This document shows, piece by piece, positions 36,652-44,750 of a stretch of DNA of 56,407 nt. How positions within the stretch are numbered: the stretch's first letter is position 1; each line of letters begins with the position of its first letter. The position numbers and the translations under genes are program-made. Source of the DNA: Streptomyces sporangiiformans (GTDB lineage: Bacteria; Actinomycetota; Actinomycetes; Streptomycetales; Streptomycetaceae). Location of the stretch: positions 258 to 56,664 of the forward strand of contig NZ_VCHX02000069.1 in the NCBI RefSeq assembly GCF_005768555.2, in the 5' to 3' direction. Under the pieces are notes generated by a model. That model was not told the origin of the DNA and ran no database searches. It saw only the letters and a program-made list of their open reading frames with translations.

Positions 36652-37701
36652 TCAGACCAGTCCGACGTCCTGGAGCATGGCCAGGGTCTCCTGAAGGGAC
36701 TCCAGCTTGCCGAGGTCGATGTCGGGGGATTCGAGGGAGTCGAACGGCGGCAGGCCCTCGACGGTGCTCGTGACGCCCGCGGCCAGCGGGTACTCCTTGG
36801 TCTCGTCGGCGAAGTAGGTCTGTGCCTCCTTCGAGAGCAGGAAGTCGACGGCCTTCTGCGCGGCCTCGCTCTGCCCGGCGTTTGTGAGGATGCCCACACC
36901 GGCGACGTTGATCAGCGCGCCGGGGTCCTTGCCGGGAAGGAAGTGGAGCTTGGCGCCCACCTTCTCCTCGCCCTTCTCGGCGACCCGCTCGTACCAGTAG
37001 TAGTGGTTGATCAGGCCGAGGGAGACCTCGCCGGACTCGACGGCGTCCAGGGTGGCGAGGTTGTGGGCGTAGGTCTTGGCGCCGTTGTCCTTCAGTGCCT
37101 TCAGCCACTTACGGGTGGCGTCGTCGCCCTCCAGGACGCGCATGCCGGTGACGAAGGCCTGGAAGGAGGCGTTGGTGGGCGCGAAGCCGACCTTGTCCTT
37201 CCACTCGGGCTTCACCACGTCGTGGACGCTGTCCGGGACCTCGCCCTCGGCGACCTTGTCCGGGTGGTACGCGATGACGCGCACGCGTCCGGATGTGCCC
37301 ACCCAGTCGCCGTCCCCGCTCCGGTAGGCCTTGTCGACCTTGTCCAGGTGGGTCTGCGGCAGCTTTGCCAGCATGCCCTCCTTGGAGAGGGAGCCGAGCG
37401 CTCCGGCGTCCTGGGAGAAGAACAGTCCGGCCTTGGTGCGCTCACCCTCCTCCAGTAGCTGGGCGGCCAGTTCGGCGCTGTCGCCGTAGCGCACCTCCAC
37501 CTTGGTGCCGACGGCCTTCTCCAGCTTGTCGAGGAGCGGCTTGACCAGCTTCTCGTTACGGCCGGAGTAGATGACGAGGGCGGAGTCGCCGCCCTTCCCC
37601 TGGCTGCTTCCGTCGTCGTCGGAGCCGCAGGCGGCGAGGGCGGGGAGCAGGAGGCCGGCCGCGACAAGCGCGGTGATTCGGCCAGCCAGGGGGCGTCTCA
37701 T
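36652..37701 (-). CDS. Ferric-iron binding lipoprotein (FbpA-like)
   Basis: A 349-residue iron-binding protein with a lipoprotein signal (lipobox LAAC, Cys25) and an acidic-Ser linker. The mature domain begins ALVIYSGRNEKLVKPLLDKLEK, the FbpA-type start. Two adjacent tyrosines in GLINHYYWYERV are in the position of the paired iron-coordinating tyrosines of FbpA proteins. It is first in a minus-strand three-gene operon and lies downstream of a candidate iron box at 37805, predicting derepression under iron starvation. Thiamine or phosphonate binding relatives exist, so iron is likely rather than proven. Confidence 0.85.
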   Translation of the reverse strand: MRRPLAGRITALVAAGLLLPALAACGSDDDGSSQGKGGDSALVIYSGRNEKLVKPLLDKLEKAVGTKVEVRYGDSAELAAQLLEEGERTKAGLFFSQDAGALGSLSKEGMLAKLPQTHLDKVDKAYRSGDGDWVGTSGRVRVIAYHPDKVAEGEVPDSVHDVVKPEWKDKVGFAPTNASFQAFVTGMRVLEGDDATRKWLKALKDNGAKTYAHNLATLDAVESGEVSLGLINHYYWYERVAEKGEEKVGAKLHFLPGKDPGALINVAGVGILTNAGQSEAAQKAVDFLLSKEAQTYFADETKEYPLAAGVTSTVEGLPPFDSLESPDIDLGKLESLQETLAMLQDVGLV

Positions 37702-37875
37702 GGGGTGTGCCTTCCTGCATGACTCGCCGCGACGCCGCAGGTCGCGTCGTCTGTCAGCGAGCGGCGAAGCGATGCTTTTTAGCCAACTGTGAACATGCTA
37801 TGAATAAGGTAAACCTTGCCTAACCGTCAAGGGATCTGTGTTACCGGCGGACTCTGCTGCGGAAAGGCGCGCACC
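37702..37875. promoter_or_regulatory. Divergent promoter region, ferric ABC operon / adenylation-acyltransferase gene
   Basis: This 174-bp interval is AT-richer near 37770-37830. On the minus strand TTGACG (37825-37830) is followed after 17 nt by TTATTC, a plausible promoter for the ABC operon, and the iron box overlaps that promoter. For the plus-strand gene, GGAAAGG at 37860-37866 is the ribosome site. Confidence 0.6.
37805..37823. promoter_or_regulatory. Candidate iron box shared by divergent genes
   Basis: On the minus strand the site reads TTAGGCAAGGTTTACCTTA, matching the iron box TTAGGTTAGGCTAACCTAA at 14 of 19 positions with both half-site cores kept. It lies 104 bp upstream of the iron-binding lipoprotein start and 53 bp upstream of the GTG of the divergent gene. 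Confidence 0.65.
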
Positions 37876-40596
37876 GTGATCGACCCCTTCGGGCCCCTGC
37901 AGGCGCCGCCCACTCTTCGGGCTCCGTCGACCGCCCCGCCCCCCATGGCCCCCGTGTCCCCCGTCCCGCCCGGCACCTTCCCCGTCCCACCCGCCTCGGT
38001 TCCGTTTCCCGAACCGCCCGTACGCCCGCACGGCGTGCCGTTCGCGCGAGGGCTCGCGGCGCACGGCGACCGCGTCGCCCTGATCACCCCTCAGGAGACG
38101 CTCTCCTACCGTCGGCTGGCCGAGCGGGTGGCCGCCACCGCCGAGCGCCTCGGACCGGTGCGCCGACTGGTGCTGCTGGCCGGAGCCAACCGGGCCGACG
38201 CCCTCGTCATTCACCTGGCGGCCCTCTCCGCCGGCCACCCCGTCCTGCTCGTCCCCGGCGACAGCGACAGCACGATCCGCTCACTGACCGCCGCGTACGC
38301 CCCGGACGTGGTGGCGCGGCCGGGTGCCGACGGCAGTTGGGACCTCGACGAGCGGCGCCGCGCGAGCAGCCACACCCTCCACCCGGACCTGGCCCTGCTG
38401 CTGAGCACCTCCGGCTCGACCGGCTCGCCCAAACTGGTGCGGCTGTCGCACCAGAACCTGCAGGCCAACGCCCAGTCCATCGCCACGTACCTCGGCATCC
38501 GTGACACCGACCGGGCGGCCACCACGCTGCCCCCGCACTACTGCTACGGCCTGTCGGTCATCCACAGCCATCTGCTGCGCGGCGCCGGCCTGATCCTCAC
38601 CGAGCGGTCGGTGTCCGACACCGCCTTCTGGGAGGAGTTCCGCCGCGCCCGCGGCACCTCGCTCGCCGGCGTGCCGTACACCTTCGACCTGCTCGACCGG
38701 GTCGGCTTCGAGCGCATGCGGCTGCCGCATCTGCGGCGCGTCACCCAGGCCGGCGGGCGACTCGCACCCGAACGCGTGGCGCGGTACGCGGAGTTGGGGC
38801 GCCGGTCCGGCTGGGAGATGTTCGTGATGTACGGACAGACCGAGGCGACGGCACGGATGGCCTACCTGCCGCCGCAACTCGCCGCCGAGCGCCCCGAGGC
38901 CGTCGGCGTACCGATACCCGGCGGCTCCTTCCGGCTGCACCCGGTCGACGACCAGGATGATCCTCAGATCGGCGAACTGGTCTACTCGGGACCGAACGTG
39001 ATGCTCGGCTACGCCGAGACCCCGGCCGACCTCGGCCTCGGCAGGACCGTGCGGGAACTGCACACGGGGGACCTCGCCCGGCGCGCACCCGACGGGCTGT
39101 ACGAGATCGTGGGCCGCCGCAGCCGGTTCGCCAAGATCGTCGGTCTGCGGATCGACCCCCAGCGCGTCGAGGCGCTGCTGGAGCGGCACGGGGTCAGCGC
39201 GTACTGCGCGGGGGACGGGGACGCCCTGGCGCTGGCCGTGCTGGGCGCGCCGGGCGCCATCGGTGACGAGGCCGCGGACAGTGACCGGCTGCGGCGACTG
39301 GTGGCCGCCGAGTGCGGGCTCCCGGCGCGCGCGATACGGGTTCGGGTCCTCGCCGAACTCCCGCGGCTCGGCACGGGCAAGCCCGACTACGAGGCCGTAC
39401 GACGGCTGACACGCCCGGCACCGGAGGAAGCGGCCGGGGCACCTGCCGGGGACTTGTGCCGTCTGTACGCCGAGATCCTCGACCGGGCCGACGTCACCGA
39501 GGACAGCAGCTTCGTGAGCCTGGGCGGCGACTCGCTCTCCTACGTCGAGATGTCCCTGCGGCTGGAGGAGGCACTGAGCGGGCTGCCCGCCGACTGGCAC
39601 ACGAAGCCGATCCGCGAACTGCGCGCCCTGGCGGCGCCCGTGAACGCGCGCACGCGGGCCGCGGAATCCCCGAGGCTCCGGCGGGTCTGGAGCACCCGTG
39701 CTTGGCGTACCCGCCCCAGGAACACCCGTCGCTCCCTGGAGACCGGCATCGCCCTGCGCGCCGTGGGGATCATCCTGATCGTCGCCTCGCACATACCCGT
39801 CTTCTCCCTCCAGGGCAGCGCGCATGTGCTGATCGGCGTCGCGGGCTTCAACTTCGCCCGTTTCCATCTCGATTGGGGCGAGCGCCGCGAGCGGCTACGG
39901 CACCTGTGGCGCAGCATCGCCCGCGTCGTCGTGCCGAGCGTGGCGTGGATCACCTGCGCGGTGGCGCTGACCGGCCTGTACGACCCGGCCAACGCCCTGC
40001 TGCTGAACAGCCTGATCGACCAGGGGACCGAGCGGCACGAGTGGCACTACTGGTTCGTGGAGGCGCTGGTCTACTTCCTGGTCGTCCTCGCCGTGCTCAT
40101 GGCCGTACCGCGGCTGGACCGGCTGGAACGGCGGTACGCGTTCGGGTTGCCGCTGGCTCTCCTGGTGGTCGGGCTGATCGGCCGGTACGACCTGCCGGAG
40201 GTGGCACCCGCCCGCTTCCACCTGGGGCCCACCGTGGTCTTCTGGCTGTTCGCGCTGGGGTGGGCGGCCGCGCGGGCGACCACCGTGGGACAGCGGTCAC
40301 TGCTGACGGCGGTGCTCCTTCTCACCATGCCGGGGCTGTTCCACGACCAGCCGCTGCGCACCGCTCTCGTGGTGGCCGGGCTGACCCTGCTGATCTGGGT
40401 GCCGACGCTGCCCAGTCTGGGCCCGCTCAACCGGGTCGCGGGCGTCCTGGCGAGCAGCTCGCTCTACATCTACCTGACGCACTTCCAGGTCTATCCCCAC
40501 TTCGGGGAGGACTTCCCGCTGTCGGCGCTCTTCGTCTCCTTGGCGATCGGCATCGGGTACGCGGCCGTGGCGACGCGAGTCGTCAGATGGCTGTGA
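37876..40596 (+). CDS. Adenylation-carrier-membrane acyltransferase fusion (NRPS/Dlt-like)
   Basis: A 906-residue protein with an unusual order of domains. Residues about 50-520 form an AMP-forming adenylation domain (LLSTSGSTGSPKLVRLSH, MYGQTEATARM, ELHTGDLARR, and LGTGKPDYEAV with catalytic K502). Residues about 530-590 form a carrier protein with the phosphopantetheine serine S553 in SLGGDSLSYVEMS. Residues about 620-906 contain many hydrophobic helices resembling an acyltransferase-3 (OafA-type) domain, starting LETGIALRAVGIILIVASHIPV. The GTG at 37876 has GGAAAGG nearby, and an in-frame ATG at 37816 would lie inside the iron box. The protein could activate an amino or carboxylic acid and transfer it to a membrane or cell-surface acceptor. 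The substrate is unknown. It is divergent from the ferric importer and probably iron regulated. Confidence 0.75.
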   Translation: MIDPFGPLQAPPTLRAPSTAPPPMAPVSPVPPGTFPVPPASVPFPEPPVRPHGVPFARGLAAHGDRVALITPQETLSYRRLAERVAATAERLGPVRRLVLLAGANRADALVIHLAALSAGHPVLLVPGDSDSTIRSLTAAYAPDVVARPGADGSWDLDERRRASSHTLHPDLALLLSTSGSTGSPKLVRLSHQNLQANAQSIATYLGIRDTDRAATTLPPHYCYGLSVIHSHLLRGAGLILTERSVSDTAFWEEFRRARGTSLAGVPYTFDLLDRVGFERMRLPHLRRVTQAGGRLAPERVARYAELGRRSGWEMFVMYGQTEATARMAYLPPQLAAERPEAVGVPIPGGSFRLHPVDDQDDPQIGELVYSGPNVMLGYAETPADLGLGRTVRELHTGDLARRAPDGLYEIVGRRSRFAKIVGLRIDPQRVEALLERHGVSAYCAGDGDALALAVLGAPGAIGDEAADSDRLRRLVAAECGLPARAIRVRVLAELPRLGTGKPDYEAVRRLTRPAPEEAAGAPAGDLCRLYAEILDRADVTEDSSFVSLGGDSLSYVEMSLRLEEALSGLPADWHTKPIRELRALAAPVNARTRAAESPRLRRVWSTRAWRTRPRNTRRSLETGIALRAVGIILIVASHIPVFSLQGSAHVLIGVAGFNFARFHLDWGERRERLRHLWRSIARVVVPSVAWITCAVALTGLYDPANALLLNSLIDQGTERHEWHYWFVEALVYFLVVLAVLMAVPRLDRLERRYAFGLPLALLVVGLIGRYDLPEVAPARFHLGPTVVFWLFALGWAAARATTVGQRSLLTAVLLLTMPGLFHDQPLRTALVVAGLTLLIWVPTLPSLGPLNRVAGVLASSSLYIYLTHFQVYPHFGEDFPLSALFVSLAIGIGYAAVATRVVRWL

Positions 40597-40671
40597 CGCG
40601 GCGTCGGCGAGAGGCCGACTGCCAGAAGTGCCGGGGCTGTTACGGCCCCTGGGCCGTCATCACCGGGCCGC

Positions 40672-41559
40672 TCAGCGGAAGACCGAAGGGGGTGGCGCGG
40701 GGGACGCCACGGCTGCCGCGTCCGTGACCGGTATCGCTCCCCCGGTGAAGTCGAGCAGCGCCGGGCCGTGCTCGACCCGTCCGGGGTGCGGGTCGGAGGC
40801 AGCGCGCCGGGTCAGTTCGGCGACGGGCAACGGCCGGTCGGAGCCGACGAGGACCGCGTTCCCGAAGCGTTTTCCCCGCAGGACCGTCGGGTCGGCGACC
40901 AGGGCCAGTTCGGGAAAGACACCGGCCGCGGTGGCGATCTGGCCACGCAGGTGCGCGAGGGGCGGGCCGTCGGCGAGGTTCGCGGCGTACAGGCCACCGG
41001 CTTTGACGACCCGGCGTACGTCGGTGAGGAATTCGGTCGACGTCAGATGGGCGGGCGTCCGGGCCCCGCTGAACACGTCCGCGATGACGAGGTCCGCCCA
41101 GCCGTCCGGCACCTTGGCCAGCCCTTCGCGGGCGTCGACGGACCGCACCCGGATCCGGGCGTTCGACGGCAATGGCAGCTCCCGGCGGACCAGTTGGACG
41201 AGGGCCGCGTCGCGCTCGACGACCTGCTGGGTGGAGCGCGGGCGGGTGGCGGCCACGTAGCGGGCGAGAGTGAGAGCGCCGCCGCCCAGGTGCACGACGT
41301 GCACGGGCCGGCCGGGCGGGGCGGCGAGGTCGATGACATGGCCGAGCCGCCGCTGGTACTCGAAGTCCAGGTACGCCGGGTCGTCGAGGTCGACATGCGA
41401 TTGCGGAGCACCGTCGATGAGCAGGGTCCAGGCCCGCGTCCGCTCCCGGTCGGGCATCAACTCGGCGAGCCCCCCGTCGACCGCCACGACAACGGCCTCC
41501 GGCACCGACCGCCCACCCCCGGACCGCTTGTTCCGCGCCTTCGCCTTCGCCTTCGCCAT
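40672..41559 (-). CDS. Spermidine synthase-like SAM-dependent methyltransferase
   Basis: A 295-residue protein with a Lys/Ala-rich basic N-terminus followed by a Rossmann-fold domain like those annotated as fused spermidine synthase. SAM-binding elements: VHLGGGALTLARYVAATRP (motif I), QQVVERD (acidic ribose ligand) and ADLVIADVFSGARTPAHLTS (motif II/post-II). The polyamine-binding residues of true spermidine synthases are not evident, so a methyl or aminopropyl transfer cannot be chosen. The transcript may be leaderless: a GATAAT box (41566-41571) lies six nucleotides before the ATG and no ribosome site is present. It converges on the fusion gene with a 75-bp gap holding small GC hairpins. 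Confidence 0.75.
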   Translation of the reverse strand: MAKAKAKARNKRSGGGRSVPEAVVVAVDGGLAELMPDRERTRAWTLLIDGAPQSHVDLDDPAYLDFEYQRRLGHVIDLAAPPGRPVHVVHLGGGALTLARYVAATRPRSTQQVVERDAALVQLVRRELPLPSNARIRVRSVDAREGLAKVPDGWADLVIADVFSGARTPAHLTSTEFLTDVRRVVKAGGLYAANLADGPPLAHLRGQIATAAGVFPELALVADPTVLRGKRFGNAVLVGSDRPLPVAELTRRAASDPHPGRVEHGPALLDFTGGAIPVTDAAAVASPAPPPSVFR

Positions 41560-41616
41560 CTGCCCATTATCGGACCGTACGCCCGGGCCGGCTCAGCGAG
41601 CCGCGGGAGCTCGGGG

Positions 41617-42123
41617 CTACTGGCAGTTGTCCGCCGCCTCGATCAACCGAGCCGCCTCATCCAGGGCTGCCCGCAGTACCGCGGGATCGGTGGCGAGGTC
41701 CGACTCGTCCGGGGGCAGCAGCCAGCCGGAGCCCTCCACAGGGGGCGCCGGGGAATCCGGGGGTTCGGGGGGCTCCAGGGCCTCGGTGAGGAGGCCCGCA
41801 CCACGGCCATCGGCCTGGGCATGGGTGCAGGTGCTGCCCGGTACGTCCCAGGCGTCGGCCGTGCCCGGCGGCACCAGGAAGCCGAGCGTGTCGCAATTGC
41901 CGTCGTGCAGGACGGGGCCGACGGCCTCCCCGGCGCCACGCCGGAGGATGTCGACGGCCTCCAGCCCCTGGCGCGTGGGGACCGTGACGAGGTCGCAGAA
42001 GTCCTCGGACCGCGTGCCCCGGCCACCGAGCGGCTCGGCGCCGCACTCGGGGACGGAAGTCGGCGCATGCCGCGCCGTCGAGAGCGGCACACAGGGATCG
42101 GTGCTCTGCCTGGCCTCCGCCAT
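41617..42123 (-). CDS. Conserved-looking hypothetical protein
   Basis: A 168-residue soluble protein that I do not recognise. It contains FCDLVTVPTRQGLEAVDILRRG near residue 42 and a Pro-rich linker near residue 120. A C-terminal helix (DPAVLRAALDEAARLIEAADNCQ) completes it. Four cysteines (11, 27, 42, 77) plus one in the tail could bind metal, but no standard motif is formed. AGGAGG lies six nucleotides before the ATG. Codon use is typical of the genome. It is divergent from the TPR regulator; a shared control region of about 245 bp separates them. Confidence 0.65.
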   Translation of the reverse strand: MAEARQSTDPCVPLSTARHAPTSVPECGAEPLGGRGTRSEDFCDLVTVPTRQGLEAVDILRRGAGEAVGPVLHDGNCDTLGFLVPPGTADAWDVPGSTCTHAQADGRGAGLLTEALEPPEPPDSPAPPVEGSGWLLPPDESDLATDPAVLRAALDEAARLIEAADNCQ

Positions 42124-42369
42124 GGAACCCTCCTAGATCGAGCTCACCGCATGGTTCAACGCCACGGGGCGTCAACGGCTACGGCGGAACTCGACCGCAA
42201 AGGTTGGCAGTTCATGGCAGATCGTGGATGAGATATCCGTTTTGTAGCTAAACCTTGTGCGACCGACTGGTCACAGAGGGTACCTTCGTGCCCGCCGGAA
42301 ACAGACGGGACATGATCAACTCGCCCTGGCTCCGGCATGGTTCGACGGTTCGCGAGAGAGGGCCCGGCC

Positions 42370-43872
42370 ATGGCGTCGTCAACGACGACCTCGTCGTCCC
42401 AGTCACCTCGGCCTCCGCGGCCGAACCTCGCCTTCAGGCAGCTGCGCGGGCAGCGCTCGCCGGGCGAGTTCGCCGCGGCGGTGCGACGGGCCGCCCGGGA
42501 GATAGGAGAGCGGGTCAGCTGCGACGCGCGCTATGTGGGGCGGGTGGAGGCAGGGGAGATCCGCTGCCCGAACTACGCGTACGAGCGGGTGTTCCTGCAT
42601 ATGTTCCCCGGCCGGACACTGGCCGACCTGGGGTTCGCGCCCCGCTCATCGGTACGCGGACGGGGGGCGCGCGCAACCGAAGATCCGCCCCCTTCGCGTA
42701 CCGGGATCCCGGCGTACGCGCCACCTGAGACGGAGGGGGCGTACGAGCCGTATGACACCTACGACTACGAGTACGACCACGACACACACGAGCACCAGCA
42801 CCAGCACCAGCACCAGCACCAGCACCACGATCGGAACCACGAGGAGAGCGACGTGCAGCGTCGCGCATTCATGACGGGCGGCACCGCCACCGTGGCGGCC
42901 GCCACCCTGGGCCCCCTGGGGCTCGCGTTCGGCGGCGTCGCCGCGGCCGCGGACCGTCCCGCACACCGGTTCGGCGAGGCCGAGGCGGGCGCCCTCGAAG
43001 AGGCCGTACGGCACATCCGGCTGCTCGACGACCGGCACGGCGCCGACGGGCTGTACAAGAGGGCGGCGGCTCCGATGCGAGCCGCGTACGCCCTGCTGGA
43101 CGCCGGGGCCACGCGACCGGCGACCGCCGAACGGCTGCACGCGGGGGCGGGTGAACTGGCCATCTCCGTGGGGTGGTTGGCGCACGACTCCGGGCGCTTC
43201 GGCGACGCGCGCTCGCACTACGCGGAGGCGCTCGCGACGGCCCGCATGGCGGGGGATCCGGCCCTGGAGGCGCATGCCTTCTGCAATACGTCCTTCCTGG
43301 CGCGCGACGCGGGCCGGCCGCGCGAGGCGGTGCGGGCGGCGCAGGCCGCGCAGCGTGCCGCACGTCCGCTGGGCTCGGCCCGGCTGCTGTCGCTGCTCTC
43401 GATGCGCGAGGCGGGCGGCTGGGCCGGGCTCGCCGACCGCACCAGCTGCGAACAGGCGCTCACCCGTGCCCGGGCGCTGTACGACCGCGGGCCCGGTGAC
43501 GCCGATCCGGAGTGGATGAGCTTCTACGGAGCGGCCGAACTGGCGGGCCTGGAGGCCCAGTGCTGGTCGACGCTCGGCGACTGGCCGCGCGCGGCCCACC
43601 ACGCCCGGCGCGCGACGCGGCTCCAGGATCCCCACTTCACGCGCAACCTCGCGCTCTACACGGCCGAACTGGCCGACGATCTGGCCCGGGCCGGGCATCC
43701 CGACGAGGCCGCCGCGGCCGGCCTGCGCGTGCTGGACCTTCTGGATCAGGTGCAGTCGTCACGGGTCCAGACGATGCTCGCGGGCACGGCCCGGGTGCTG
43801 CTGCCGCACCGCCGTGCGTCGAGGGTGTCGGACTTCCTGGAGCGGCACGCGGCGCTCGCGCGGACGGCGTAG
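42370..43872 (+). CDS. NsdA-like TPR regulatory protein with His-Gln repeat
   Basis: A 500-residue protein resembling the NsdA/NsdB family of negative regulators of differentiation and antibiotic production. The N-terminal 75 residues form a putative HTH (FRQLRGQRSPGEFAAAVRRAAREIG, then YVGRVEAGEIRCPNYAYERVFLHMFPG). A disordered linker with CACCAG repeats encodes HQHQHQHQHQ (42793-42822). Residues about 165-195 contain RRAFMTGGTATVAAATLG, which looks like a Tat signal but lies internally, a known oddity of this family. The C-terminal half is helical TPR-like repeats. The ATG at 42370 has GAGAGAGGG upstream. The exact paralogue is not resolved. Confidence 0.7.
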   Translation: MASSTTTSSSQSPRPPRPNLAFRQLRGQRSPGEFAAAVRRAAREIGERVSCDARYVGRVEAGEIRCPNYAYERVFLHMFPGRTLADLGFAPRSSVRGRGARATEDPPPSRTGIPAYAPPETEGAYEPYDTYDYEYDHDTHEHQHQHQHQHQHHDRNHEESDVQRRAFMTGGTATVAAATLGPLGLAFGGVAAAADRPAHRFGEAEAGALEEAVRHIRLLDDRHGADGLYKRAAAPMRAAYALLDAGATRPATAERLHAGAGELAISVGWLAHDSGRFGDARSHYAEALATARMAGDPALEAHAFCNTSFLARDAGRPREAVRAAQAAQRAARPLGSARLLSLLSMREAGGWAGLADRTSCEQALTRARALYDRGPGDADPEWMSFYGAAELAGLEAQCWSTLGDWPRAAHHARRATRLQDPHFTRNLALYTAELADDLARAGHPDEAAAAGLRVLDLLDQVQSSRVQTMLAGTARVLLPHRRASRVSDFLERHAALARTA

Positions 43873-43915
43873 GGACGCGCGGTCCACCTCTTGTCGAACT
43901 GTGGTTGTCGCGCCG

Positions 43916-44515
43916 TCAGGCCGTGTCCAGGTGCCCGCAGTCGTTCCAGGTCTCGATCGCCGGCTCTCCATAGGCCCAGCCGAGCACCGAGAGGGATGTC
44001 GGGTTGAGGCGGATCCGGGCCGCGAAGTCCAGATCCAGGCCGAGCCAGCGGGCGGCTATGGAGCGCAGGATGTGACCGTGCGCGAAGACGAGCACGTCGC
44101 GGTCGAGGGACCGTGTCCAGGCGACCACCTCGTCCGCGCGCGCGGAGACCTCGGCAAGGGTCTCGCCCCGGGGCACCCCGTCGCGCCAGATCAGCCAGCC
44201 GGGCCGGCGCGCCTGGATCTCGGCGGGGGTCATGCCCTCGTACGCGCCGTAGTCCCACTCCATGAGCGTGTCCCAGGCGGTCGCCCGGTCGCCGAATCCG
44301 GCGAGTTCGCACGTCTCACGCGCGCGTGCCAGCGGGCTCGTCCGCACCTCGGCCGCCGCGAGCCCGCCGAACGGCGCCCGCTCCAGGCGCTCGCCGAGCA
44401 GCTTGGCGCCGCGCCTGCCCTCCTCCAGGAGGGGAACGTCGGTCCTGCCGGTGTGCTTGCCGGACAACGACCATTGCGTCTGTCCGTGCCGGGCCAGCAG
44501 GATGCGCGGTGCCAT
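43916..44515 (-). CDS. Histidine phosphatase superfamily protein (phosphoglycerate mutase-like)
   Basis: A 199-residue phosphatase. The catalytic [20 protein letters not shown] motif (RHG) starts at residue 8. [13 protein letters not shown] supplies the second arginine, [16 protein letters not shown] the general acid Glu, and [19 protein letters not shown] the second catalytic histidine. These residues are complete. Substrates vary widely in this family. The ATG at 44515 has GGAGAGG six nucleotides upstream; the frame runs further back into a repeated leader (44529-44558) that looks noncoding. It stands alone and converges on the TPR regulator. Confidence 0.9.
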   Translation of the reverse strand: MAPRILLARHGQTQWSLSGKHTGRTDVPLLEEGRRGAKLLGERLERAPFGGLAAAEVRTSPLARARETCELAGFGDRATAWDTLMEWDYGAYEGMTPAEIQARRPGWLIWRDGVPRGETLAEVSARADEVVAWTRSLDRDVLVFAHGHILRSIAARWLGLDLDFAARIRLNPTSLSVLGWAYGEPAIETWNDCGHLDTA

Positions 44516-44528
44516 GAAATGCCTCTCC

Positions 44529-44558
44529 GGGACGAGTACGGGACGAGTACGGGACGTA
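44529..44558. repeat. Short tandem repeat in the leader of the histidine phosphatase gene
   Basis: GGGACGAGTAC occurs twice in direct succession (44529-44539, 44540-44550) followed by a partial third copy to 44558. It lies 14-43 bp upstream of the minus-strand ATG at 44515, so it would fall in the promoter or 5' leader. Confidence 0.6.
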
Positions 44559-44750
44559 TATGTGGCATGTACGTGACGTACGGCGGGCTTGGATCGCTCC
44601 ATCATCGCGCACGCCCCCGCGGGGCAACCCGCCGGGCGATCTCTGCGTCTATGACCACCAGGGCGCCCCGTTCAGGCGTTCGCATACACCGTAGATTGAA
44701 CGTCGGGCGTGGCACACCGGGCCACGGGACAGAAGGGGGAGGGCGATCGG

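Noticed and set aside
37816..37875. ATG at 37816 as the start of the adenylation-acyltransferase gene
   Set aside because: It lies within the iron box and promoter region and has no ribosome site; GTG at 37876 follows GGAAAGG.
42895..42960. Signal peptide suggesting the NsdA-like protein is exported
   Set aside because: The Tat-like motif is about 175 residues into the protein, after a putative DNA-binding domain, so export is unlikely without cleavage or internal translation start.
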